From the NCBI GenBank assembly GCA_947095535.1, contig OX352774.1:2108001-2172000 (forward strand): a DNA stretch of 64,000 nt. Direction: 5' to 3'. Under the pieces are notes generated by a model, which saw nothing but the letters and a program-made list of their open reading frames with translations, ran no database searches and had not been told where the DNA came from. The stretch is from Poecilobothrus nobilitatus (taxonomy: Eukaryota > Arthropoda > Insecta > Diptera > Dolichopodidae). This document shows positions 46,706 to 57,788 of the stretch, piece by piece (position 1 is the stretch's first letter; each line of letters begins with the position of its first letter). The translations under genes and the position numbers were made by a program.

Positions 46706-47158
46706 TTAATCATGTGGTAGTAAGCAAATCTTTGTTATCGGACGTTTGATGACATTATGTTTTGTACGCAACGTAACGACTCGGACCAACCCATCCGAAC
46801 CAGGATGTATCTGAGTAATTCTGGCTAGTGGCCAATGACATGGTGGCAAATTATCTTCCTTCAATAACACTAATTGGTTTGGTTTGACATTGTCTACTTG
46901 TGCTGACCATTTAGGTCGTTGTCGTAGTCGACTTAAATATTCCTTTTGCCACCTCATCCAAAAACTTTGTAACATGTGTTGCAAATGTTGCCATCTATCT
47001 AACCTATTTGGATTAGTATCTAACAAAGACATTTGCGGTTTTGCAAGCATGTTTTCTTCTATAAGAAAATGTGCGGGAGTTAACGGTGCTAAATCGTCGA
47101 TATTATTGGTTATTTCACATAAAGGTCTTAAGTTCAAGCAAGCTTCTACTTGACACAA
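46706..47158 (-). pseudogene. BEL/Pao pol C-terminal domain (DUF5641-type)
   Basis: 150-codon frame. It includes VEACLNLRPLCEITNNIDDL and APLTPAHFLI, the tail of integrase. WQHLQHMLQSFWMRWQKEYL, WSAQVDNVKPNQLVLLKED and HWPLARITQIHPGSDGLVRV, ending near ITKICLLPHD, are typical of the domain closing BEL/Pao polyproteins. This part is uninterrupted. A stop separates it from the upstream integrase segment. Confidence 0.85.
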
Positions 47159-47715
47159 AAAAGTTTAAAATTCTTCATAAGTTAAAATGGTGTTCAAAAT
47201 TTGATTTAAATGGTACTTTGTGGATTTAACTCCGGCTTCCCACAAACCTCTGAAATGAGGAGATGAGGGTGGAATGAAATGAATTTTACACCTTCCTTTT
47301 CTGTCAACTCAGTTATTTGGGGCTTGTATTCTTTAATCATGATGTTGGATTGCTTCATTAAACTTCTATTAGCACCAACAAAATTAGTGCCGTTGTCACA
47401 GTAGATATTTCGACATAATCCTCGTCGCGCACAAAATCGACGGAATGCCGTGATGAAGCCGTCTGATGACATGTCGGTAACTAACTCCAAGTGAATGGCC
47501 TTAGTTGACATACAAATTAATAATGAAACGTATGCCTTATATTTCTTTGCACCTCTACCTCTATGCGCCTTTAATTCGAATGGCCCGCGATAATCTAACC
47601 CTGTATGCTTAAATGGTCTTGAAATTTGTGTTCTTACACTTGGCAAATTCCCCATTAGTTGTGTTTGTGTTTCAGCCTTTTGCTTAAAACAAGATATGCA
47701 TTTATGTATTATCAT
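47159..47715 (-). pseudogene. BEL/Pao integrase core
   Basis: Begins with the second half of the zinc-binding motif (CISCFKQKAE), then HTGLDYRGPFELKAHRGRGA with the first catalytic Asp and NIYCDNGTNFVGAN with the second. After a frameshift near 47255, HFRGLWEAGVKSTKYHLNQ holds the catalytic Glu. All three acidic residues of the DDE triad are therefore still encoded, though not in one frame. A stop occurs before the DUF5641-type segment. Confidence 0.85.
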
Positions 47716-47754
47716 GCGTAAACGATTCCTTGCATTGATGATATTAGTGCAAAT

Positions 47755-47988
47755 TTAGTGCAAAGACATCATCAGTTGAAAACCGCCATATAATGTTTGC
47801 TTGTGTACTTTTTCTATTAGCAGCTTAGTGAGATGGTCGTTATCTGAGAGTATAATAGGATACTTTTGGTCAAATGGTATACTAGAATTTGTTAACCTTC
47901 CGCCAACACGTAATAGTCCATCCTTGTCTAAGAAGGGATTAAGTTTTGATATGCGACCTTTATTATCAATTGGCTGGTACCCTTTCAA
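47755..47988 (-). pseudogene. BEL/Pao integrase N-terminal zinc-binding segment
   Basis: KGRISKLNPFLDKDGLLRVG precedes the His part of the H2C2 domain: VHKQTLYGGFQLMMSLH. In most relatives the middle residue of TLHGG is His; here it is Tyr. A stop at about 47756 separates it from the CxxC half at 47690. Confidence 0.8.
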
Positions 47989-48099
47989 TGCAATTATTTC
48001 CTTTTGAAAATTTCTAGCTTGCGATCTTCTAATTAATATGTTAAGAGCATCGTCCGTTTCCGAGTTTGTGAGATGATCTACGTGGTCGGATTTTGGTTT

Positions 48100-48330
48100 T
48101 CATTTTAATTTGGTAAAAAATCGACGACAATATGCAGTTACTCTTATTAATCTATGTAATGATGAGAAATTGACTTCGAAAATGTCCACCTTTGCGCTTG
48201 TTGAATGGCAAATTACAATTTTCCTTTTTTCAATTTCGGTTGTTGTTAGTTTTTGTATAGGCCAAAAGTCTGGTGATTTGGAAAGCCATTCTGGACCGTT
48301 CCACCAAAATTTTATGCTTTGCCAATCCTG
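48100..48330 (-). pseudogene. BEL/Pao RNase H-integrase linker, frameshifted
   Basis: KFWWNGPEWLSKSPDFWPI is a conserved BEL/Pao linker block. It lies in a different frame from the preceding ADCATRGL, so a frameshift occurs near 48335. Another stop follows at about 48100. Confidence 0.8.
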
Positions 48331-48334
48331 ATGT

Positions 48335-48967
48335 TCATAGCCCTCGTGTTGCACAATCGGCTGGATTTTGCTTCGTTGGTACATATGACCATACATTTCC
48401 CTTTAAAATGTTATGAATATCTGAAACTCTGTTTGCGACAAAGGTAGTCCACTTACTGGGATGTCCTTTCAACCAAGCTAGTACGATTTCTGAGTCACTC
48501 CATCCGTAAAATTTGATAGTTTCATTTAGTTTTAGTGATTTACGTACTACTTGCATCAACCTTGCCGCCAAACTTGTAGCACACAGTTCTAATCGTGGTA
48601 ATGATAACGTTTTAATCGGAGTAACTCTGCTTTTTGCTAAGACCAGACGTATGGTTCTGTGGCCGATTTGGTCAATAGTACATAGGTAAATTACTGCCGC
48701 ATATGCTTTGTTTGAAGCATCTGCAAATGCATGGAGTTCAACCCCTGAGTTCTGTGTTGAATAGTGAAGTCATCTTGGAACTCGAATTTGTGTTATATCC
48801 GATAAATAAGTATAATATTTGTTCCATTGTTGTTGCAACTCATGACTCACATTATCATCCCAAGTAAGACCCTCCAACCATAATTTCTGCATAATTATTT
48901 TACCCGTTATTATTGGGGCTAGCCAACCTAACGGATCAAACAACTTGGCGATTTGTGATAAAATTGT
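48335..48967 (-). pseudogene. BEL/Pao RNase H
   Basis: SQIAKLFDPLGWLAPIITGK ends the RT connection. ELHAFADASNKAYAAVIYL carries the first RNase H Asp, LPRLELCATSLAARLM the Glu, and YGWSDSEIVLAWLKGHPSKW the third acidic residue. VPTKQNPADCATRGL closes the domain. One TGA lies between IRVPR and LHYS at about 48773. Confidence 0.85.
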
Positions 48968-50145
48968 TCATTTTGAACAAATTTGTGATATCGGTGAAAA
49001 ATTCACAGAAAAATAGCATACATCTGCTTTAGGATTCCAAATAGTTCCCAAAGTACGTACTTCATCTTTATAATCTGAAACTAACGGCAACATTTTCTCT
49101 TGTTCAATCTTAGGCATATCTGATATTAACTCCTTGGCATTCGATATCCATTTTCTGAATGGGAAACCACCACGATTCATAAGTTCTATCATATCTTGTT
49201 GAATTTGTAAAGCTGACTCTATATCTTCTGCTCCTGATAACAGATCTGACATAGTTATTTCTGAAGCTAGTGGAAAGTTTTGCGCTTCATCATTGGCTAA
49301 TTGTTGCATTGTTCGTGTCGCTAAATATGGTGCACTTTTCGTTCCAAACATGACGGTTAACAATTTGTAATCTTTAACGTTTTCGTTGGTGTTTTCACGC
49401 CACACTATGCGTTGGTAATTAGCATGTTTCTTGTCAACTAAGACTTGCCGATACATTTTTTCGATACCTGCTATGAAAGCAATTCTATGTTTGCGGCATC
49501 GGATGAATAGTTGTATTAATTCGTCTTGAATGACCCGATCCTTTAACATCATGTCGTTTAAGGATGTTCCACTTTCTGTTGATCGTGACGCATCGAAGAC
49601 CACTCTCAGTTTTGTAGTGGTACTGGATTCCTTTACGACTCCATGATGCGGTAGATAACATGTTTTGTGTTTGAGTTGATCATCTTTCATAGCTTCGTAA
49701 TGTGTGATGGGTATCATGTGACCTAATTTTAGATACTCGTTACTTACTTTATAGTATTCAGTTTTGAACTTCTTGTCTCGTTCGAATCTAGCTTCTAGTT
49801 GATGAAGTCGGCGGATTGCAATGTTTCTTGACGCTCCTAAATGGCGTTCGAGCGTGGATTCTCGTAATGGCAGTGACACTTGATACCTTTCTATTGGTAG
49901 TCTAATGGTTGTTGCTTTGTAAATCTGTTCACATTTAAGTTCTTCTTCTTTTAAGGTGTTAACATTCTGGATTTCTTCTATTTCCAAAAACATTCTTACT
50001 TGTTCTTCTAGCTTGTGAGTTAAATGGTAGTTGGCTATGGTGATGTTTTGTGTTGTAGCTTTGTGAATTTCGCCCGATAGAATCCAACCAAATATTGTGT
50101 TTTGAGCTAATGGGGTACCCTCTATGCCCCTTTTGACAACAGGTA
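48968..50145 (-). pseudogene. BEL/Pao reverse transcriptase
   Basis: In one frame from just after the protease frameshift (about 50145): EVFNKIILPVVKRGIEGTPL, FGWILSGEI, YLPHHGVVKE, TKLRVVFDASRSTESGTSLN, then IAGIEKMYRQVLVD. The usual catalytic Asp in ADIEKMYRQ is Gly here. The second catalytic motif, normally xDDLLSGA, reads MSDLLSGAEDIESAL, so one of its two Asp is Ser. Such an enzyme would be inactive even without the stops. It ends in a frameshift caused by a short palindromic insertion at 48962-48981. Confidence 0.9.
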
Positions 50146-51945
50146 ATATAATTTTATTGAAAACTTCGGCACTAATAGATCAATAACTCCAGGTTGATTG
50201 AAATGAGGGTCCGCTAATTTTAAATCCACTATATGCTCCCACTTCTCATAATTGATTCTTAAAGATGGTAATATTTGAGTTAGTTTTTTCATAATGAATC
50301 CTTCCACGTTAATAAAATGTTCATGCACGAGTGATTTTATGGTGAAAGTGGTTTTATTATTAATTGTATGATTGTTGTCTTTTCCAATGCCTTGGATTGT
50401 CGCACTGACAATTTCTTTATTTAAGTTTACTCTTTGCACTATTTTCTCGGTAATGAAGGATGCTTGACAACCTTGGTCAAGCAAAGCACGCACTGTGATT
50501 TCCTTTCCAAAAGAATTTATTATTTTGACCAAAACAGTGGCGAACAAAACTTGTTTGTTGCATTTGCTGAACGCTGTAGTTCTTACATCCTTGTCAGGAC
50601 ACTGGAGATACTCCGTAGAACTACTATTGTTTGAAGGTGTGAAACTGGGACTGTTGATATTCAAAATATGATTGCTTGCTCGCACATGTGACATATATGG
50701 CGCTCCAAGTGGCTGCGTGTGACCCGCTCCCCTAGTTAAGTGCAGTAACTTATGATGTGGCTTCTGGCACTCATGGCATTTGTGTTTGCTAGAACACTGC
50801 GGTACTTTGTGGCATTCTCCTAAACAATTCCAGCATAACGCTTTTGTTCTTACAAAATCCAATCGTTTAATAGGAGCCAGTTCTAAAAATTTTTTACATT
50901 TTCTTAAGATATGCGACTCTTTACACATTGTACAAATAACTCCAGTTACTGACGCGATGTGGAAAGTTTTGGTAGGTGTTTGCTTAACCGCCTTTGATTT
51001 AATGTGATTTGGATGATTACGTTGAACAGATTCCAAAGTCCGAAATCTGTTTTCTAAAAATTCTTTGAACACTGTGAATTCCGGTATTGTTCGAGAGTTG
51101 CCAATCTTTTCCTCTCATAATTGTTGAGTTCGAAATGGTAATTTCTGAACCAATAAGAAAATCAAAATACTATTCCAGCTTTCCACGAGTATATTTAAAT
51201 TTTTTAAGTAATGATAGGCTGAAATAGTGGTGTTCAGCATGTTTTTGATTGCTGTTGCCGCCTCAGCTGTAATTTGTGGTTGATTTAATAGAACCCTTAG
51301 CTGTGTGTTCACCAGCACTCTTTTGTTTTCATAACGATCAGTGAGAATAGTTATGGCTGACTTAAACCCTGATTCTTCTAAATGCAAATGTTGAATGTGT
51401 ATTGCTGCATCTCCCTCCACCTTGGTCTTTAGCACGTTCAATTTCTGTATATTCGACATTTGCGAGTATTGAAGGAGCATCGTAGGCGTAGAGCGTCGTA
51501 GGAGTATTGAAGGAGCGTCATAGCGAGTATAGGCGTCTAGAGTATTCTTAAAGACCGGCCAACCTTAATACGTGCCATCAAACAGGGGTAAACTCAAGCT
51601 TGGTGGCGCAAAATCTTGTTGAGTTGGAACCAATGATGAACTCAAATCTGGGGTTTCCTTAGCTAGCTGGTCATAAGCATCCTTCAACTCAGGTTGCAGA
51701 TCCATATACACTTCTAAAATTTTTGTCCATATTTCACTCTTTAAATATTCTTCGACGTCATCCATGCCAACAACAGCCATGTGCTTGAATATGTTTTCTA
51801 CTAATGTCAGTCTTCTTTCCAATTGAGTCGCACGTAACTGCGACCCTAGTTCCTTAAAACCAGCTTGAAAGGTTAGCATATCCTTTAAATTGGTTTCCAA
51901 TTGCGCGATAATTGTTGCTTTCGTTTTTGCCTTTGACGTCTTAAC
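50122..51945 (-). pseudogene. BEL/Pao gag and protease
   Basis: One frame with two stops: TAA at about 51562-51564 (after LPLFDGTY) and TGA near 51112 (after FRTQQL). The N-terminal part is a DUF1759-type capsid region (SLPLFDGTY, VEGDAAIHIQHLHLEESGF). Then come CCHC-like zinc knuckles CTMCKESHILRKC, CWNCLGECHKVPQC and CHECQKPHHKLLH (50740-50945). The aspartic protease reads VRALLDQGCQASFITEKIV, the BEL-type LLDQGS motif with Ser changed to Cys. The frame ends after a one-base loss near 50143 that separates it from RT. No convincing ATG was found at the start. 51481-51545 is a repetitive patch (GGAGTATTGAAGGAGCGTC twice, with variations). Confidence 0.88.
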
Positions 51946-52665
51946 GCGATATAGAACTACTTACAACTTATTTAAATCAAATTAGTTAATCCTTATTTTG
52001 TTAATAAAATTTTAGCATAATAAAAAATGTTGCAAAAATATTTTTAAAATTTTTATATATTTTATTGATATTGTTGAATGTTTTTATAAAAATTTTATTA
52101 TAAATGTTGGTGTTGCTAAATGTTTATATTTAATATTGTGTGAGTTTTGTTAGTATATAATAATTAGAACGGACTTACTTTTGTTTTGTGTATTCCTCTT
52201 TTATTTCCAGAAACCGTACCGAATGTGCGCGTGCCAAACCGTTAGGGATTCTGTACCATAATATTTTGTTCACTATATAACGGCTTAAAATGTCACTGGT
52301 TTTTTTTTTTCTTTTTTTTTCGTTTTTACAAATTTTGAAAATTCACTCTTTTTAATTATAATTTATCTTATAGAATTTTTAACAGTCACTGTTTTTAACT
52401 AGCTCAAATATTGTAAATTATAATATTTTAATTTTAATTTTTCTCATAAAAGTCACTGTTATTGTTCTTGCAAATTTGTCACCCAAATACAATTTCTTTT
52501 TTCACACTCTTTTTTTTTATTTTAGTTTATAGTTTATTAATATAAGTATATATATGTTTTTTTTTACACCAAAAATTTTCTTATTTTGCCTTTTTACACT
52601 TCATACAATAGAATCAAATTTGTTTGCAGTTTAATATCCGGTTCGAAGGACCAACAAATGTTTGT
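51946..52665 (-). other. BEL/Pao 5' untranslated leader with primer-binding-like site
   Basis: Follows the 5' LTR on the minus strand. TTGGTCCTTCGAACCGGAT at about 52637-52655, about 10 bp from the LTR boundary, is the kind of sequence found at the LTR-leader junction of BEL/Pao elements and may include the primer-binding site. The rest is AT-rich. Confidence 0.6.
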
Positions 52666-52873
52666 TTAAAACACAAATACAAAAAAAAATGTTTAATTCA
52701 AATGTTCAATTCAATCCAATTTAATTGAATTTTCACTATTTTTAAAAAATGAATAACGCACTGTTATTTTTTTTTTATTATAATAAAACGCACTATTTTA
52801 TTTTCAATTTAATTTATTTTAACAACCTTTTTTTACGACTCTACGATAACGATTGATTAAAATTCATAAAATT
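52666..52873 (-). repeat. BEL/Pao 5' LTR
   Basis: 208-bp partner of 45136-45342. Contains AATAACGCACTGTTAT and AATAAAACGCACTATTTTA, perhaps including the poly(A) signal region. It ends at AATTCATAAAATT on the outer side. Confidence 0.88.
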
Positions 52874-53339
52874 GTACGAATTTGCCGTATGGAAAAATGA
52901 GGCGAAAAGTAATTTAGAATTTCTCCAAAGAAAGGAAAATGCTATTTTGATAATGGTGTTTAATATACCGCATTTAACAAATAATAAATAAGGTATTTTA
53001 TTTCATTTATTTCATTTAATTTTAAATGTCTATGTAAAAGAAAAATAAAAATTAATAAAAAAACAAAAATAAAAGAACCAAAATAAAAAAAAGGTAAATT
53101 GCAACAACAAAAATAAGAATTTCAAATTAATAAAACAAAACTTATATAAAATTAAAATTTAAAAAACGAGATAACAACAACAAATAAAAATCACTTAAAA
53201 CGTTTAAAACAAAATAGATCAATAATTAAATAGATTACAATTGATTTAAATTAGTAAATTGAATATTGCCATAATTGTTTAATATTTTATTAATTAAGTC
53301 TTTTTTTAGAAGATGATTGTCTAGTAGTTTTAAATTATT
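52874..53339. other. AT-rich spacer
   Basis: A-rich low complexity (53030-53230) and no gene. Confidence 0.4.
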
Positions 53340-54640
53340 TGATATATTATTCATTATTGTACCATTTTATTCCCAGATGAATTGTCGTTAATGTTCCAAA
53401 ATGAGAAGTATTTTTTTTTTCTAGTATTCAGATGACGGATTTCGATTCTTTTAGACAACACGGTTGTGGTATGAATATTAGTATTATTGATATCATGAAT
53501 ATGGAGTATAACTTTAAGGTACACCAGAACATTTATCAATAAGATTTTATTTGTTTTATGAATAAATTCAGTTTTTTCTCGCCAATTATAATTGAATAAG
53601 TTTTTTATTGCCCTATTTTGGATGGTCTGAATTTAACAAATCATTTGTATAGTTGATGTACCCCATAATTTAATTCCATAACTGATATGATTATGGAAGA
53701 AGTATGTAGAAAACAGATTTTTTAGTCACATGTGGAATCAACCTAGATAATGTTTTAAATACACCAGCTACCATAGACATTTTTCTGCATATGTTCGATG
53801 TATGGATATTCCATTTTAACTGTGAGTCAATCCACAACTCCAGATATTAATACTCTGAAATTCTTTCAAGAACAGATAAATGTTTATTTCAGGATGATGA
53901 ACCAATAATCATATATTTTGTTCTGTCGCTGTTCACGATAAGCTTATGAGTCGACATCCATACATAAATTTTATGCAGCTCAATATTCATTTTATACTGT
54001 AATTGGTTGTAGATTTCGGCTCAAAAAATTAAACAAATATCATCAGCAAAAAAAAATGTTTCGACATTATTACTTACATGTTGAATACTATCCATATACA
54101 TAGTAAATAACAAAGGCCCGAAAATGCCACCTTGTGAAACTCCAATAGTTACTCTTTTTTTACTGCTTTCCAAATCACGAATTGAAAACAATTGAAAAAT
54201 TGAAAACGGTTATTCAAATATGACTCAAACCATTTGTATTCCTTTTACTCCAAATTCATGTAATTTCTTCAGCAGTATATTGTGCTCTACCATATCAAAT
54301 GCTTTAGATAAGTCAATAAACACTAGGATACTATATTTTTACTATCTTTCCAATTTTGAACTATTGTTACCATATCCAGAATTGCTGTTTCTGTGCTTGT
54401 TTTCTGAAGCCATATTGTTTATTAGGTAGTACAGTTTGTTTTTATTGAGATATGCAGAAATTTGATTATGGACTACTTTTTCTATAATTTTAGATAATAC
54501 TGGTGCAATACAAATCGGCCTATAGTTATCAAAAACACTTTTTATTCCAGTTTTAAAAACTAGCACAATTTTTAATTCCTTTGGAACTATTCCTTCTATT
54601 AAAGATTTATTTACAAATTTTGATATTCTATTGCTTCAAT
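53340..54640 (-). pseudogene. LINE reverse transcriptase to 3' end, decayed
   Basis: Minus strand. From the right: VNKSLIEGIVPKELK, FDNYRPICIAPVLSKIIEKV (54470-54530), [20 protein letters not shown] (catalytic Asp; 54250-54325) and QGGIFGPLLFTMYMDSI, then ETFFFADDICLIF (catalytic ADD; 54005-54070). MSTHKLIVNSDRTKYMIIGS and LKWNIHTSNICRKMS (53790-53965) follow. The C-terminal tail near 53360-53540 includes HTTTVLSKRIEIRHLNTRKK. Many stops and frameshifts. Clade is not certain (Jockey/CR1-like); the fragment differs from the one at 8396. Confidence 0.85.
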
Positions 54641-55361
54641 ATTAAACTATATTAAAAAACATATCAAAACCATTTCAGAAGAAAATGAAAAATTAAATTT
54701 AGCATTTCAAAATAGTTGTATAGATACTCAGAAAATTCGCTTCCAGTAATTCATTAATAATGGGAATACCTCGAAGAGTAAATGGTCTCAAATACTGCAG
54801 ATTAAATGCTTTTAATTAGATATAAAATTTTATTAAATTACATACATACCTATATGTATTACATATCCAATTTTAGTTGACGTCACTTTTAAATTTCTTT
54901 TCTGATTTAAATAATTATAAACAAATGTAGCGGAACAAAATAATTTAGCAAAGTTGTTAAACAAAATATGTACGTGAGTACGTCATACATACATATTTAG
55001 GTAGTTTTAATTTTTTGTGTTGACAAAGTTTTGTTTTTAAATTCATTATGATTTTTAATGCGCAAAAGTATAATTTTGGAATGATCTTTACTTTTTATAT
55101 TCTTTGCCATGTATGTATGTATGTAATTGTGTAGTATGGATTTGGAAATTGCAATTATTTTTGAATAAAATTTTATATTAATTCACAATGCACATAATAA
55201 ATGTTTCTAAACAAAACACATAAAACCTTAAGTTTTAAGCCCATGCTGCATGCATATTATAGAATGTTGACAACAAATATTTTGATTTAAATCCTAAACA
55301 AATGTTGAAAACCAAATAATTTAGCAACATAAAGATATTATACCTACCTACATTTATATGT

Positions 55362-55642
55362 CCTTGTTTACATTTGGGGGAAAAACTAGTAGTACGTTAG
55401 TAGTACTTTTTCAACCTTAATGTTTACACCAGGGTGAAAAAGGTGCTTTTTTTCTTGGCAAAATCATGTCAGAACATTGGTACATTAGAAATGAAACGAC
55501 GATTTTTTGCGTTTCTTTTTCCTTTTGTTCCGACACGTATGAAATTTTATTTTTCGTACGTGTTTTTCTTTTAGCTCCCGCTTTCCTGCCTTGCCTAAAA
55601 ATTTTGAAGCAACGTATGTTTTTCCACCAAATGTAAACAAGG
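55362..55642. mobile_element. 281-bp MITE with 16-bp perfect TIRs
   Basis: CCTTGTTTACATTTGG at 55362-55377 is perfectly inverted at 55627-55642, extending to about 25 bp with one mismatch (next bases GGGAAAAAC against TGGAAAAAC). Absent from the paralogue near 36150. No ORF. Target duplication is not obvious, so the superfamily is open. Confidence 0.88.
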
Positions 55643-55698
55643 TCTATATAATTGTGTTTTGCTAAATACTAATACAAAACATATGTGCAATAAACATA

Positions 55699-57560
55699 AG
55701 GTACGTTTATTAGTTTGTCTTAGAACGATCAGAACAACCTAGAACAAGTTTTTGCTTTCATTAGTTTCAAAACTGTGTTTTTTTTGTCTGAAAGTGTTCT
55801 GATTTGTGTTCATTAAGTTGTCTGAAAGTGTTCTAGGTTGTACTTTTCTGTTCTGAATTTTTTTAAGAACTATTTTGGACAAGATTTTTTGTTGTTTGTC
55901 TTTTTTTAAATTTTAACAGATGCATGTATTAACAGATGCATGTATGAATGTTTATTAATAATTTCTTTTAGAGAAAAATGGTGGAAAAATGGTGAAAAGA
56001 GTGAATTTGTGGAAATTTAAAAGAAATTTAAAAATTAAAGATTAGACATTAAAGATATTAAACAATAATAATAAAATTTTTTTGACAACTGAAAAAGTAG
56101 AACAAACAAGGTAGAATGTAAACCAACGGTTTTTAAAAGCGCACATTTCCAAAACACAATACAAACTGTTTAGAATTGTGACTCGCACAAAAATTTGAAA
56201 ATTTAAAAAGTAAAATTTAAGTAATTTTTTGTAATAAGAAAAGATGTGAAAATAACACTTTTCTGGAATTTTGAGGGGCTGTAACTCCGAAACCCATTAT
56301 AACTAAAAAAAATCATTAACACACATAAAAATATATTATTGGAGCTTTAATTTTTATGTCTTGCCGAAGAAAAATTTTTACAGGTGCTTAAGTTACAGGT
56401 GCCTAAAAATAGCAAATTTTCAATTTTTCAGCCCTAATACCTCTTAAACAGGGGGTGGTGCGAAAAAATTTTCTAAGGAAACTTATTTTAAGGAAACTAA
56501 TTCTAAAATTAAATAAAATTTTCTAAGGAAACTAATTCTAAAAGTTATTTCTTGTCTCAAAATTTCAGATTCCTATCTAAAGGCGTGCCAGAGTTATGAA
56601 AAAAGAAATATCATGCAAAATGTGGTTTTCATATAACGGTAAATTTACATAGTAAATTACATAATATTGCATAATTTTGATATTGTTTTATGTAGATAAT
56701 AATTTCCGGTCTTTTGGCGGTTTTAGATTGCAAAACTATTGCGCAGAGCCTGATATATGTACATCTGAAAATGGGGCTTTTTCGCAACTTTGGAATCCTT
56801 TACAACTAAAATAAACCTTTAACACACGTAAAAATATATTACTGTAGCTTTAATTTTTACGTCTTGCAGAAGTAAAATGTGTACAGGTTCCTAAGTTACA
56901 GGTGTTTAAAAATAGCAAATTTTCAATTTTTAAGCCCTAATAGCTCATAAACAGGGGGTGGTCCAAAAACATTTTCTGAGCTAATTGTAAAAGTTCTTTC
57001 TTGCCTCAAAATTTCAAGTCTCTATCTAAAAGCGTGCCGGAGTTATGAAAGTAGAAAAATCATGCAAAATTTGGTTTTCACATAACGGTAAATTTAAATA
57101 CTAAATTAAAAAAATTGTATAATTTTGATATTAATTTACAAAGTTAAAAAAAATACCTGTCGAATGACGTTTTCAGATTGAAAAAATCTTAAGCAGAACA
57201 TAAGATATATGCATTTAAAAATAGGGCTTTTTCAAAGTTTGAGGGGCTGTAGCTCCGTAATGGATGGGGCTACATGAAAAAGTTGTTCCATAAAATTATT
57301 TTTTTTATGAAACCTACCCATTGTTAAAATTTTTTTTCTTTATCTTTAACGGTGTAAAAGTTTTGTAAACAGACGGACGGACGGACGGACAGAGTGAAAC
57401 TAATAAGCACATTTTTTCAAATTTTTTTTGGAAATGTGCTAAAAAGTACAAAAAAGCGTTCATTAGTTTTTATGTTCTAAGTTGTCCGAAAGTGTTTGAC
57501 ATTTAATTGTTTGCTGTTTCGTCCAATTCTGTTCTGTTCTGAAAACTAATAAACAAACCT
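55699..57560 (+). mobile_element. R2 element: 1.86-kb TIR element with R1-like core
   Basis: Ends AGGTACGTTTATTAGTTTG (55699-55717) and AAAACTAATAAACAAACCT (57542-57560), inverted with 3 mismatches in 19. Subterminal repeats of CATTAGTTT and GTTGTCTGAAAGTGTT lie at both sides. The core (56260-57400) has two diverged units of about 515 bp with GAGGGGCTGTAACTCCGAAA, CTTAAGTTACAGGTGCCTAA and TTATGAAAAAAG-like words, also found in R1 copies e and f. The run GACGGACGGACGGACGGAC lies at 57372-57390. No ORF. The paralogous site near 36195 is empty. Related pieces: 62885-63440 (minus) and 41128-41245 (minus). Confidence 0.8.
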
Positions 57561-57720
57561 ATAATATTAAACCTAAATTATTATAAAAGGAGGAAAGATC
57601 AAATACATATATGTATGTGTTCTATGCATCGATAAGAATAAAAATTAGTTTTAAATATAAAATTTTATATCAAATTTTATCCAAAAAATGTTGATGAATA
57701 GAGTTAAAAAAAAGAAACTT

Positions 57721-57788
57721 GCACATGAATTGGATTCGAAGAAGATACCCACTTTTAAAACCTGTACACTTTTCTATGCACCATACAA
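57721..57788 (-). repeat. tRNA-like unit in repeat block S, copy 2
   Basis: Minus strand: ATGGTGCATAGAAAAGTG, TACAGGTTTTAAAAGTGGG, then CTTCGAATCC. Counterpart of 36702-36768. Confidence 0.45.

Larger units (their letters stand above)
45136..52873 (-). mobile_element. BEL/Pao LTR retrotransposon, inactive
   Basis: Minus-strand element of 7.7 kb with flanking direct repeats (45136-45342 and 52666-52873). In transcription order it has gag with zinc knuckles, aspartic protease, reverse transcriptase, RNase H, H2C2 zinc-binding and integrase core, and a DUF5641-type C-terminal domain. That order and DUF1759/DUF5641-type segments are diagnostic of BEL/Pao. The reading frame is interrupted by several stops and frameshifts, and key RT residues are changed. 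No matching 5-bp target duplication was found. LTRs differ at about 5 of 207 positions plus one indel, indicating a moderately old insertion. Confidence 0.92.

Noticed and set aside
46884..47153. Plus-strand ORFs within the BEL/Pao region (also 47801-48007, 48110-48331, 50434-50634, 50780-51007)
   Set aside because: Antisense shadows of recognisable pol and gag coding sequence.
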